From Nitrospira sp. bin75 (GTDB lineage: Bacteria; Nitrospirota; Nitrospiria; Nitrospirales; UBA8639): a stretch of 64,000 nucleotides of DNA. Numbering within the stretch: the first letter of the stretch is position 1; the number at the start of each line of letters is the position of its first letter. The translations under genes were made by a program, and so were the position numbers. Shown one piece after another: positions 17,223-25,120 of this stretch. The notes beneath the pieces were generated by a model that worked only from the letters and a program-made list of their open reading frames with translations, was not told where the DNA came from and searched no databases. The stretch lies in contig MPMZ01000004.1 of assembly GCA_002238765.1 (NCBI GenBank), positions 27,427-91,426 of the forward strand, written 5' to 3'.

Positions 17223-18131
17223 ATGGACGGGAGATTGAAACTGATCCTGCTTGCCGTGATTTTATTCATGGTGGGCATGCCCATGTCGGGAATTCTGCGT
17301 GGGACCAAGGCTCCTCCCCCTGATCCCGAGCTTGCGGAGGTGGTCAAACCCGTGCAGGCGACCGGGACTTCTCCCTCAGACCCACCCCAGCCGGTCATCC
17401 AAGAAGAAATGGTGTTTATTCCTTCCGGGCAGTTTGTTCAGGGGACCAGCCAGGGCGGGTTTAATGAACGCCCCGAGCGTCTCGTGACCCTCGAGGGATT
17501 CTGGATTGACCGGTTTGAGGTGACGAACCATCACTATCGCGTATTTGTTGAGCAGACAGGTCATCGAAAACCGGGCCCTCCGTCTCGCTATGCCAAACGG
17601 TTAGCCCAATTGCGTGGGCCCAATCAGCCTGTTGCCTACGTCTCCTGGCATGACGCCGATGCGTATTGCAAATGGAAGGGAAAACGTCTGCCCCAGGAAG
17701 CCGAATGGGAAAAGGCGATGCGAGGGATAGACGGCCGGTTGTGGCCCTGGGGAAACTCCCCGAGAATCCACAAGGCCAATCTGGGAGGGGTCGAAGACGG
17801 CTATGAAGCTACGGCCTCCGTTGGCTCGTTCCCATTGGATCGAAGCCCTTTCGGTGTGCATGACGGCTTCGGAAACCTGATGGAATGGACCGACAATTGG
17901 TATGAAGAGCAGACTCGCGATCGCAGTGAACCCGGAGAAGCGAATTTTGCCGATCGTGGAGGATATAAGACGCTACGCGGTGCCGGGTATACCAGCTATG
18001 GAAGCGACTTGAGGATTACGGCCAGAAATTTCATGGTTCCCGACTTTCGGGATGAAACCATAGGCTTTCGTTGTGCGGCGTCGGGGCGGGAGCCACCTGA
18101 GCGCACGCTGGCCGCTCGTCCCCAGGATTAG
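17223..18131 (+). CDS. Membrane-anchored FGE/SUMF1-like protein lacking catalytic cysteines (2)
   Basis: 302 residues. N-terminal anchor (LILLAVILFMVGMPMSGIL), a Pro-rich linker, then an FGE-sulfatase domain: MVFIPSGQFVQGTSQGG, FWIDRFEVTNHHYRVFVE, VSWHDADAYCKWKGKRLPQE, HDGFGNLMEWTDNWY, and a closing ETIGFRCAAS. The RGAGYTSYGSDLRITARNF stretch again lacks the paired active-site cysteines of true FGE. Parallel organisation with the gene before it suggests duplication and divergence. It is the last gene before the tiny membrane-protein genes and the second oxidase. Confidence 0.85.
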   Translation: MDGRLKLILLAVILFMVGMPMSGILRGTKAPPPDPELAEVVKPVQATGTSPSDPPQPVIQEEMVFIPSGQFVQGTSQGGFNERPERLVTLEGFWIDRFEVTNHHYRVFVEQTGHRKPGPPSRYAKRLAQLRGPNQPVAYVSWHDADAYCKWKGKRLPQEAEWEKAMRGIDGRLWPWGNSPRIHKANLGGVEDGYEATASVGSFPLDRSPFGVHDGFGNLMEWTDNWYEEQTRDRSEPGEANFADRGGYKTLRGAGYTSYGSDLRITARNFMVPDFRDETIGFRCAASGREPPERTLAARPQD

Positions 18132-18147
18132 CGAAGGCCGGAGTAGG

Positions 18148-18252
18148 CTAAAGAAAGTCGAAGTAATACAGGATCAAGAAGACGGCTAAAAGAATATTGA
18201 CAACCATTCCGGCCAACACTATAATGTCGAACAATTTTGCATTATTGCGCAT
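18148..18252 (-). CDS. Tiny single-helix membrane protein (34 aa)
   Basis: Reads MRNNAKLFDIIVLAGMVVNI then a hydrophobic continuation ending YYFDFL. One membrane helix covers most of it. On the minus strand the ATG is preceded by AAGGTGG at 8-9 bases, a good ribosome site. It is divergent from the following tiny genes and ends 17 bases from the FGE-like gene's stop, tail to tail. Too short for a family call. Could be a small respiratory subunit such as CydX-type peptides, or a chance frame; the clean hydrophobic pattern plus ribosome site favour a real gene. Confidence 0.5.
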   Translation of the reverse strand: MRNNAKLFDIIVLAGMVVNILLAVFLILYYFDFL

Positions 18253-18356
18253 TTATTTAGCCACCTTCACGAAAAGTGTTTGTTCAGTATCATATCTTGA
18301 AGAAATGTGTCAAGCGTATAAATTATTAAGGTCAAACATTTAGAAGGAAAATTGAG

Positions 18357-18470
18357 ATGGCGAAAAGTGATCCGCTCGAGATCAAGCTGGGCAAGGCAGT
18401 GTTCTACGTGACGTGTGCCGTAAGTTTGTGGTTTTTCTATTGGTTTGCCGGCATACAATGTCCTTGTTGA
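18357..18470 (+). CDS. Tiny single-helix membrane protein (37 aa) upstream of second bd-like oxidase
   Basis: Begins MAKSDPLEIKLGKAVFYVTC and continues with a Trp/Phe-rich helix (SLWFFYWFAGIQ) to a C-terminal Cys-Pro-Cys. A charged amphipathic N-terminus followed by one helix is typical of small oxidase subunits. AGAAGGAAAATTGAG precedes the ATG, giving an imperfect but usable ribosome site. It is 40 bases upstream of a second tiny gene and about 250 bases upstream of the oxidase. Function is inferred from size and location only. Confidence 0.55.
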   Translation: MAKSDPLEIKLGKAVFYVTCAVSLWFFYWFAGIQCPC

Positions 18471-18510
18471 AAAAAGGACTGGATGGAAGAAATAAGGAGG
18501 AGGCGTTTAC

Positions 18511-18627
18511 ATGCAGACAGTTCTGTACCTCATCATTTCAATCGTGATTTCCGTGGCATATTTTCAGTTCCTCGACTGGGCGCTGATGGATATGCAGGGT
18601 TTGGATTATTTCTATATTCTGAGGTGA
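18511..18627 (+). CDS. Tiny single-helix membrane protein (38 aa) with strong ribosome site
   Basis: Begins MQTVLYLIISIVISVAYFQF and ends LDYFYILR. One helix of about 20 residues with an acidic patch (FLDWALMDMQ) after it. The ribosome site AAGGAGGAGG sits 7 bases before the ATG and is among the strongest in the window, which argues that the peptide is made. It lies 97 bases before the start of the 654-residue oxidase gene. A CydX/CydS-like small subunit of that oxidase is the leading hypothesis; sequence alone cannot confirm it. Confidence 0.62.
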   Translation: MQTVLYLIISIVISVAYFQFLDWALMDMQGLDYFYILR

Positions 18628-18724
18628 GGAGCCTCGTTAGCAGCAGTCATCCTGAAAAACTGGACAATTGGCATAAAAGGTTTTTTATTCTTTGAATAAT
18701 TTCAAAGAAAGAAGGAGGTTGGTC

Positions 18725-20689
18725 ATGGGTCGCCTCAAAAGTCGACAGTCCGGGAAGAAATTCCTGGCAGTCACTGGTCTTTTTGCAATGGGAGTCATGC
18801 TGTTGCTCCCGATCTTTGTGGCACTGCCGGCCTTGGCCGGTGGGGGTGCTCCCGCAGCAGGCGGGCCGCCTCCCGATGTCGTCGCCGCCGAGGAAGCTGA
18901 AGGGGTGGAGGGCGAAGAAGCAAAAGTCGAAATCGGGAGAGACGTCTATTACAAAACAGAGGGCCCCGTCGTCGGTGCGCCGGCTCCAAAGACTGCCGAT
19001 ACGGAAGAATTTTATCCCCGCTATAATTTCGAAAGCCGGGTCCTTCTCTGGGTGGCCAATCAGCAGCATCTGTACTATGGCAGCTTTGTGTTGGCCGTGC
19101 CGATCTTCTGTATGTGTATCGAGTTTGCCGGGTTGGTGAGCAAGGACAAGGCGATGGCGAAGAAGTATGACCAATTGGCGTACGACTTTGTGAAAATCAG
19201 TCTGACCGCCTACTCGCTGACTGCCATCCTCGGTGGTATTCTTATCTTCACGTTCCTGACGTTGTACCCTGCTTTCTTTGGGTATCTTTCCAGCATTTTC
19301 CGCCCGGTGATGCACATCTACGCCTTGATGTTCGTGGCGGAAAGCGGAACCCTCTACATCTACTACTATGGATGGGACAAGATGAAAGATGGGTTGCTGA
19401 AATGGCTCCATTGCAGCATGTCGGTGGTGTTGAACGTCATCGGGACGGTGTTGATGTTCCTGGCCAATTCCTGGATTGGTTTCATGATGTCACCCGCGGG
19501 GGTTGATGAGCAGGGACGATTTCTTGGAAATATCTGGCACGTGCTTCATACGGCGCTCTGGAATCCCCTGAACGTGCACCGGATTCTCGGGAATATGGCC
19601 TTTGGTGGCGGCGTGGTGGCGGCGTATGCCGCGTACCGGTTCCTGTCGGCAAAGAATGATGAAGAGCGTGCCCATTTCGATTGGATGGGATATATCGCGA
19701 TGTCGCTGGGCGTGGCCTTCCTGATCCCTCTGCCGTTCGCCGGCTATTGGCTCATGCGCGAGGTGTATGCCTACCGTCAGCAAATGGGAATTACCCTGAT
19801 GGGCGGGCTGTTGGCTTGGCTGTTCATCATTCAGGCCACCATGATCGGCATCCTGTTTTTGACGACGAACTATTATCTCTGGCAAGCCCTCGGAAGAATG
19901 ACCGGAGGGGAGAGGTTCCAGCGGTATATCAAGTATTTTGTGTTCATTTTAGTCGTCGGACTATTGGTCTTTATCACTCCCCATACTATCGTGATGACTC
20001 CGGCTGAATTGAAGGCCATGGGAGGCCAGCAGCATCCCGTATTAGGGAACTATGGCGTGATGTCTGCTAAAAATGGGGGGATTAACGCGATTATCATGAC
20101 CACGATCGCCAGTTTCATATGGTATCAGCGTGGCAACAGGGTCCCGGCGGTGAAATGGGCAAAATTCGGAAATATCTTCCTGATCACCTTCTTTGTGGTG
20201 GCCCATCTGAATAACATTTGGGTGGCCTGTTACGGGTATTTCATCCCGGCGAACGTTCGAATCGGCCTCTCTGTTCCACAGGTGGCCGGAACGCTCTCGT
20301 GCCTGTTCTTCGGATCGGCGTTAAATCTGGCCATGCTGAGTAAGTCCAGGGAACTCGGACCGATTCGATGGGGTCAGATTGCGCCACGATCACAGTATGC
20401 CCTGATTATGCTGGCAACGGCCTTTACGTGGATGATGGGATTGATGGGGTATATCCGGTCATCGGTGAGGTTGTTCTGGCACGTCAATGAGATTATGCGG
20501 GACAATTCGCCTTGGGCGTATACGCATACCATTGGGTTTGGGGCGAATGTGATCTCCTTTAACGTGTTGTTCTTCTGGATCACTATTCTGTTTGTCTTTT
20601 GGCTTGGAGCCCTGGGTGCCAAGAAAGCGCCCGTGCCCGCGACGCAACCTGTTCCTGGTGGGGCGCCGCAACCTGCAACTGGTCATTAA
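18725..20689 (+). CDS. bd-like terminal oxidase subunit I (second copy)
   Basis: 654 residues from ATG at 18725, preceded by AAGGAGG; an upstream in-frame TTG at 18692 is less likely. After a signal-like helix (LAVTGLFAMGVMLLLPIFVA) and an acidic Ala/Gly linker there are about 14 membrane helices. It aligns throughout with the oxidase at 13335: NQQHLYYGSFVLAVP, ANSWIGFMMSPAGV, NIWHVLHTALWNPLNVHR, FITPHTIVMTPAELKAMG and RLFWHVNEIM. The tail is Pro/Ala-rich. Unlike the first copy it is followed by three c-type cytochrome genes, so it is probably the catalytic core of a cytochrome c-linked oxidase in this gene set. Standard CydB is absent from the window. Confidence 0.84.
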   Translation: MGRLKSRQSGKKFLAVTGLFAMGVMLLLPIFVALPALAGGGAPAAGGPPPDVVAAEEAEGVEGEEAKVEIGRDVYYKTEGPVVGAPAPKTADTEEFYPRYNFESRVLLWVANQQHLYYGSFVLAVPIFCMCIEFAGLVSKDKAMAKKYDQLAYDFVKISLTAYSLTAILGGILIFTFLTLYPAFFGYLSSIFRPVMHIYALMFVAESGTLYIYYYGWDKMKDGLLKWLHCSMSVVLNVIGTVLMFLANSWIGFMMSPAGVDEQGRFLGNIWHVLHTALWNPLNVHRILGNMAFGGGVVAAYAAYRFLSAKNDEERAHFDWMGYIAMSLGVAFLIPLPFAGYWLMREVYAYRQQMGITLMGGLLAWLFIIQATMIGILFLTTNYYLWQALGRMTGGERFQRYIKYFVFILVVGLLVFITPHTIVMTPAELKAMGGQQHPVLGNYGVMSAKNGGINAIIMTTIASFIWYQRGNRVPAVKWAKFGNIFLITFFVVAHLNNIWVACYGYFIPANVRIGLSVPQVAGTLSCLFFGSALNLAMLSKSRELGPIRWGQIAPRSQYALIMLATAFTWMMGLMGYIRSSVRLFWHVNEIMRDNSPWAYTHTIGFGANVISFNVLFFWITILFVFWLGALGAKKAPVPATQPVPGGAPQPATGH

Positions 20690-20714
20690 TCATTAACTTT
20701 GCATGAAATACGTA

Positions 20715-20757
20715 AAATGAGGCTATCCTGAAAGTAGCGATCAGGGTAGCCTCATTT
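20715..20757 (+). promoter_or_regulatory. Long intercistronic stem-loop between oxidase and cytochrome c genes
   Basis: Arms AAATGAGGCTATCCTGA (20715-20731) and TCAGGGTAGCCTCATTT (20741-20757) pair over 17 positions with one G-T pair, loop of nine. Only three T close the 3' arm and a GAGGGGG ribosome site follows at once. It may be a weak terminator, an attenuator, or an RNA-stability element that sets different levels for the oxidase and the cytochromes. Confidence 0.7.
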
Positions 20758-20771
20758 GTGGAGGGGGCAAG

Positions 20772-22088
20772 GTGGTTGAATTAATTACGGAAGCGATCTC
20801 GATTGGATGGCCTGCATTCGCCTTTTTGCTCGGGCTATTGGTGTATTTTCAGGCGAAATTGACAGATCCGGTTCAGAAGAGAAATGTCACGTTTAAGACG
20901 TTTATCGGTATTCTCTGCGCGTTCATGGCCTTTATGGCCATTGCGAATTACAAGAATAATTTCTACGGGGAAAGTCGTCTGCTGCCCGTCTCATTGGTGA
21001 TGATTACCTGTTTGGCCTACATCATGGGTATTTATTTCACCAATATCGGGGCCCTGATGAAAATTGGCGGGTTCATGTTTTTTGTGGCTGCTGCGCTGTC
21101 CGGGTATGGCAATTGGTTGCCTCAGGTAGAGGGAGGATTTCCGCCACCGGAGGTGAAACTGGACTTTCAGAGTATGACTCCCCAGCAACTGGGAGATGAG
21201 GGCGAAAAAATTATTTTCGGCGGCTTGGGACAAAGTAAGGTGCAGGGGGCTATCGGGAAAGGCCAATGTCCCTTGTGCCATGGGTTCAATCAGGGATTCC
21301 TGAGTGAGCGAGCCCCGAATCTTTGGGACATTCCGGCCCGGGCAGAAGAACGGCTGAAGCACGAAAAATATCATATGAACGATCCTGCTTCACGGGATAC
21401 GGTGCAAAAAGAGGCGTTTGAGGGATCGGGGACAGCCACGACCGGACAAGAATATATTGCCGAGTCGCATGCCTGTCCGAACTGTTTCGTCGTGCCGGGC
21501 TTCGGTGTGAAAGGAACGAACGACACGGAAAGCCCCATGCCCAGAATTCACAAGCCGCCGATTTCGCTGACCCTCGGAGAATTGGCTGCGGTGGATACAT
21601 GGCTGTACGTGCGTGAAGGGAAGGAAGCCCCTACGTACGAGGAAATTCAAGCCTCGTATGAAAAATTCATTCCCGAAGGAGACCGGCCTCAGGCCAGTTC
21701 CGGCGATGAAGCGGCGGCCGGCGGCGTGTTGGCAACCGGCGAGGAGCCCATTACGGATCTCTTCATGAAAGCGGGTTGCCCCGCCTGTCATACGATTCCC
21801 GGCATTGAAGGCGCAACCGGAAAAGTAGGGCCTTTGTTGATGGAAGGCAGTAATGCTCCGCAACGGTTGAAGGATCCGGGGTATAACGGACATGCGACGT
21901 CGACCCGTGAATACATCACCGAGTCGATTCTGAATCCCAGCATGTACGTGGTGAAAGATTTCCCTGACAACCAAATGCCGAAGGATTTCGGCCAAAAGTT
22001 GAGTGCGGGAGCCGTCAACAAAATCGTGGATTATCTGTCCAGTTTGAAAGAGGGGCAGGATCTGCCTTCGATAGAAGATTTCAATTAA
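20772..22088 (+). CDS. Membrane-bound diheme cytochrome c
   Basis: 438 residues, GTG start after GAGGGGG. Four hydrophobic helices (about 10-27, 41-58, 71-90 and 95-112) anchor it, followed by a periplasmic part with heme sites CPLCH (166-170) and CPACH (336-340). An additional CPNCF at 235-239 looks like a heme site but lacks the histidine; it lies inside the first cytochrome domain near a possible Met ligand (ESPMPRIH). A second domain after a flexible linker ends in NQMPKDFG, a possible Met ligand for the second heme. It probably passes electrons to the oxidase encoded just upstream. Confidence 0.84.
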   Translation: MVELITEAISIGWPAFAFLLGLLVYFQAKLTDPVQKRNVTFKTFIGILCAFMAFMAIANYKNNFYGESRLLPVSLVMITCLAYIMGIYFTNIGALMKIGGFMFFVAAALSGYGNWLPQVEGGFPPPEVKLDFQSMTPQQLGDEGEKIIFGGLGQSKVQGAIGKGQCPLCHGFNQGFLSERAPNLWDIPARAEERLKHEKYHMNDPASRDTVQKEAFEGSGTATTGQEYIAESHACPNCFVVPGFGVKGTNDTESPMPRIHKPPISLTLGELAAVDTWLYVREGKEAPTYEEIQASYEKFIPEGDRPQASSGDEAAAGGVLATGEEPITDLFMKAGCPACHTIPGIEGATGKVGPLLMEGSNAPQRLKDPGYNGHATSTREYITESILNPSMYVVKDFPDNQMPKDFGQKLSAGAVNKIVDYLSSLKEGQDLPSIEDFN

Positions 22089-22128
22089 TCCTTAAACTCT
22101 GTCATTCAGAAAACGGGAGTTTAATACG

Positions 22129-23094
22129 ATGACCTGGTTAAAGTTGGTTGAAGGCTACATGCCGATGCAGATGATTTCGGAGCTAGCCGGTTCGATTTTG
22201 GTGTTTGCGTTGGTCAACTGGGCGCTGAATCGGGCCGGCATGGGGATTCCCAAGTTCTGGGCGGGGATAGGGGTCTGGATCTACATCCAACTCTATCTGA
22301 AGTACCGCATTTATCCGCCCATTCCGTTTAGTGTCCGGGCCATCTACGGCACGGTGTCGGGATGTGGGATTTTCATGTGGGTATCGGGGTCGGAAGGCGA
22401 GTGGCAGGAGTTCAAGCGACCGATTCTCAACGTGATGGACGGGATCAGCGGCTTTCACAAGGGCGTGCGAACGGCGGCGTTGATCGTCATTCCCTTGGCG
22501 TTGGGGGGCTTTGCCTACAATTCCTTCCTGCCAAGTTTTGAAGAACCGATCGAGTTGCGCACGGTGCATCCGGCGCCGCCGGCGACGACGAAAGTGCACG
22601 GCAAGACCTTTGTCCTGCAAGTCGTGGAAAACCCCTATCGGGTGAACGACGATGGCAAGTACGACCAGGCGTTTACGGATGCGCGGATCGTGGAGCAGGC
22701 CATGGGGCGGTTGATGAAGGACGTGAACGACCCGAACTACAATCCCTGGGATCCCAATGCGGAGGGCTACATCAAATACGTGCGGGAAGGCGGCGAGATC
22801 TTTTTTCAGAACTGCCACTTCTGTCACGGAGACAATTTGAATGGCCGAGGGTTATGGGCGTATGCGTTCAACCCGATTCCGGCGAATTTCACGGACGCGG
22901 GCACGATTGCGCAGCTCCAAGAAACATTTGTGTTCTGGCGGGTGTCGAAAGGCGGGATCGGGCTACCGGGGGAAGGCTTCCCCTGGGCCTCGGTGATGCC
23001 GCCGTGGGAGCAGCACCTGACCGTCGACGAAATCTGGAAAGTGGTGATGTTTGAATACTGGCACACGGGCTACTATCCCCGGACCTGGGATTAA
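22129..23094 (+). CDS. Membrane-bound monoheme cytochrome c
   Basis: 321 residues. Three to four helices in the first 135 residues (ISELAGSILVFALVNWAL, FWAGIGVWIYIQLYLKY, AALIVIPLALGGFAYNSFL) precede one cytochrome c domain with CHFCH at 229-233 and a possible Met ligand in the SVMPPWE segment near 290. CGGGAG precedes the ATG. It is 40 bases after the diheme cytochrome and 23 before the EB_dh fusion, consistent with one operon. An electron-transfer subunit of the second bd-like oxidase complex is the likely role, by inference. Confidence 0.83.
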   Translation: MTWLKLVEGYMPMQMISELAGSILVFALVNWALNRAGMGIPKFWAGIGVWIYIQLYLKYRIYPPIPFSVRAIYGTVSGCGIFMWVSGSEGEWQEFKRPILNVMDGISGFHKGVRTAALIVIPLALGGFAYNSFLPSFEEPIELRTVHPAPPATTKVHGKTFVLQVVENPYRVNDDGKYDQAFTDARIVEQAMGRLMKDVNDPNYNPWDPNAEGYIKYVREGGEIFFQNCHFCHGDNLNGRGLWAYAFNPIPANFTDAGTIAQLQETFVFWRVSKGGIGLPGEGFPWASVMPPWEQHLTVDEIWKVVMFEYWHTGYYPRTWD

Positions 23095-23117
23095 GCGAAG
23101 AGGAGCGGAGACGACCC

Positions 23118-24947
23118 ATGAGCAAGAGCAGATATGGAATCAACGTGGCCCGGTGGGGGGTGTGCCTGGGGTTCAGTGTCCTGCTGGGTTTTTTGGGCCT
23201 GCCCCTGAGCAGCATGGCCCAGGAGGACCTTCCAGAGGGCTTCAAGCAGCAAGGTTTACCATCGCCCCCGCCGGCCGAGCAGATTGAAGCCGGCAAGCGG
23301 GTATACTTTACCAAATGCGTGTGGTGTCACGGGGTGGAAGGGGCCGGGGACGGCCCGGGGGCGGTACGGCTGTGGCCGCGGCCGCGGAACTTCAACGCCG
23401 GCACCTTCAAGATCCGGCACACGGCCAGCGGGCAATTGCCCCTGATCGACTTGGACCTCTTGCAAACCGTGACGCACGGGCTGCCGGGGTCGGCGATGCC
23501 GTCGTGGGAAGGCATTCTCACGGAGCAGCAACGCAAGGACGTGCTGGCGTTCGTGACCACGCAATTGGTGCAGGACCGTTCGTGGCAAGACGAAGAATTT
23601 GAGGAATTTTTCGTGCTGGAGTTGGAGAAACTCGCCCCGAAAGAAGGCACACCGGAGTCCATCAAGCGCGGCTCGGAATTGGTGGTGGAGAAGAAATGTA
23701 TCGAGTGTCACGGGCTGGAAGGCCGTGGCGACGGGAACGCGTTCAACCTGAAGGACGACTGGGGCTTCAGCATCCAACCGGCAGACTGGCACAAATGCTG
23801 GAACTTCCGGGGCAGCCGTCAAGATCCGTACAATGTGAAGAACATTTTCCGCACCTTCTCCACGGGACTGAACGGCACTCCGATGCCGTCGTTCGCGGAC
23901 AACACCAGTGTGGACGAGCGGTGGGACATCGCCAATTACGTCAACTCGCTGTGTGAGCGGGAGCAGGAGATCAAAGCGCCGCAAGGCACGGTGACCGACG
24001 AGACCGCGCTCACCTTCTCGACCTCGCAGCCGTTGGGGATTGATCCGTTGACGGACAAGCCCAAGAGTAACTTTGTGGTTCCATCGAAATTCGTGGAAGG
24101 CGACCTCCCCACGGACGAAAACGACGAGCGCTGGAACCTGATTCCCCGGCGATGGATCGCCATGGGCGGGCAGATTACGCATAAGCCGAGGAACTTCGTG
24201 AACCGGATCGACGATATGTGGGTGCGAGCGTTATACAACGAGACGCATATCGAGTTCATGTTCCGGTGGGATGACCGGACCAAGAGCATTCAGGAGGATG
24301 AAGTGGACTGGGATCCCACGGAAGTGAACCTGGAGGATTATGGGGTGGAAGAGCAAGCCCCGCAGGGCACGACGTTTGAAGAAGACCCGTTCCATCAGGA
24401 ATCGATTGCCGCCAAACAAAAAGACGGCTATGCCGTGTACAACGACGGGGTCGCGTTCCAATTTCCGATCAAATGGCAAGAACTCCCGGCACCCAGGAAG
24501 CCACGGTATTTCTGGGGGGATGAAAGATTTGCCGCCGACATTACCAAATGGACGGCGGATGGGACCCTGGGGGTGTACGAAGGCACTGGCTGGGATCAGG
24601 ACTTCACCGAAGTCGACTTTCAGGAGGAAGTCGAAGTGGTGAAAGCCGAGTGGGCCAACGGGCAGTGGACGGTGATCGTCAAGCGGCCCTTGAAGGGGGA
24701 CTACGACGAAGTCGCGTACCTGGAGCAGGGCAAATACATCCCGATGGTCTTCTTTGCCTGGGACGGGCACAACGGGGACGTGGGGAGGAAGATGGCAGTG
24801 TCCGCGTTCTATTACCTGGTGATGGAACCCCCGATTCCGATGAGCACGTACATCTATCCGGGGCTGATTACCGTCGGAATCGTGATTATTGAAGGCTGGG
24901 TGTTGGGGCGGCGCGCCAACCGGCGCAAGGACAAGGGTCAGGCCTGA
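23118..24947 (+). CDS. Fusion of two cytochrome c domains with an EB_dh heme b domain (NxrC-like), C-terminal anchor
   Basis: 609 residues. Signal peptide (about 1-34), two cytochrome c domains with CVWCH (67-71) and CIECH (194-198), an ethylbenzene-dehydrogenase gamma-like domain (about 300-565), and a C-terminal helix (YPGLITVGIVIIEGWVLG). The EB_dh family binds heme b with Met and Lys ligands; Lys522 in VIVKRPLKG is present, but the Met position seen in the two NxrC-like proteins of this window (CMGQ) reads RYFWGD here. So heme b binding may be altered. Last gene of the oxidase operon, closed by a terminator. It may couple a periplasmic molybdoenzyme or quinol pool to the oxidase. Confidence 0.85.
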   Translation: MSKSRYGINVARWGVCLGFSVLLGFLGLPLSSMAQEDLPEGFKQQGLPSPPPAEQIEAGKRVYFTKCVWCHGVEGAGDGPGAVRLWPRPRNFNAGTFKIRHTASGQLPLIDLDLLQTVTHGLPGSAMPSWEGILTEQQRKDVLAFVTTQLVQDRSWQDEEFEEFFVLELEKLAPKEGTPESIKRGSELVVEKKCIECHGLEGRGDGNAFNLKDDWGFSIQPADWHKCWNFRGSRQDPYNVKNIFRTFSTGLNGTPMPSFADNTSVDERWDIANYVNSLCEREQEIKAPQGTVTDETALTFSTSQPLGIDPLTDKPKSNFVVPSKFVEGDLPTDENDERWNLIPRRWIAMGGQITHKPRNFVNRIDDMWVRALYNETHIEFMFRWDDRTKSIQEDEVDWDPTEVNLEDYGVEEQAPQGTTFEEDPFHQESIAAKQKDGYAVYNDGVAFQFPIKWQELPAPRKPRYFWGDERFAADITKWTADGTLGVYEGTGWDQDFTEVDFQEEVEVVKAEWANGQWTVIVKRPLKGDYDEVAYLEQGKYIPMVFFAWDGHNGDVGRKMAVSAFYYLVMEPPIPMSTYIYPGLITVGIVIIEGWVLGRRANRRKDKGQA

Positions 24948-24972
24948 GGCGGCACGCGCCACGGAGCCAACG

Positions 24973-25008
24973 AAAAGGGGGGTGGACTCAGTCCATCCCC
25001 CTTTTTTT
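24973..25008 (+). terminator. Rho-independent terminator ending the second oxidase operon
   Basis: Stem GGGGGGTGGAC / GTCCATCCCCC with a TCA loop and one G-T pair, extended by A-T pairs and followed by seven T. Confidence 0.93.
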
Positions 25009-25120
25009 ATTATGCGTGGCAGGGGTGATCTCGTCTGCCGCCTGAAGGGGCAGCCGGGCAAAGGTAGCGTCAGGCGCTGCCCTTGACTGAATCAGGGATG
25101 AGGCAGCGACAAATACAAGA

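Noticed and set aside
16271..18131. Active sulfatase-maturing formylglycine enzymes
   Set aside because: Both proteins lack the paired copper-binding cysteines, and no sulfatase gene is near.
18297..18322. TTGAAG...TATAAA promoter for the tiny genes
   Set aside because: The spacer is only 14 bases, too short for a sigma70 promoter.
21474..21488. CPNCF as a third heme site in the cytochrome at 20772
   Set aside because: The heme-binding His is replaced by Phe, so a normal c-type heme is not expected.
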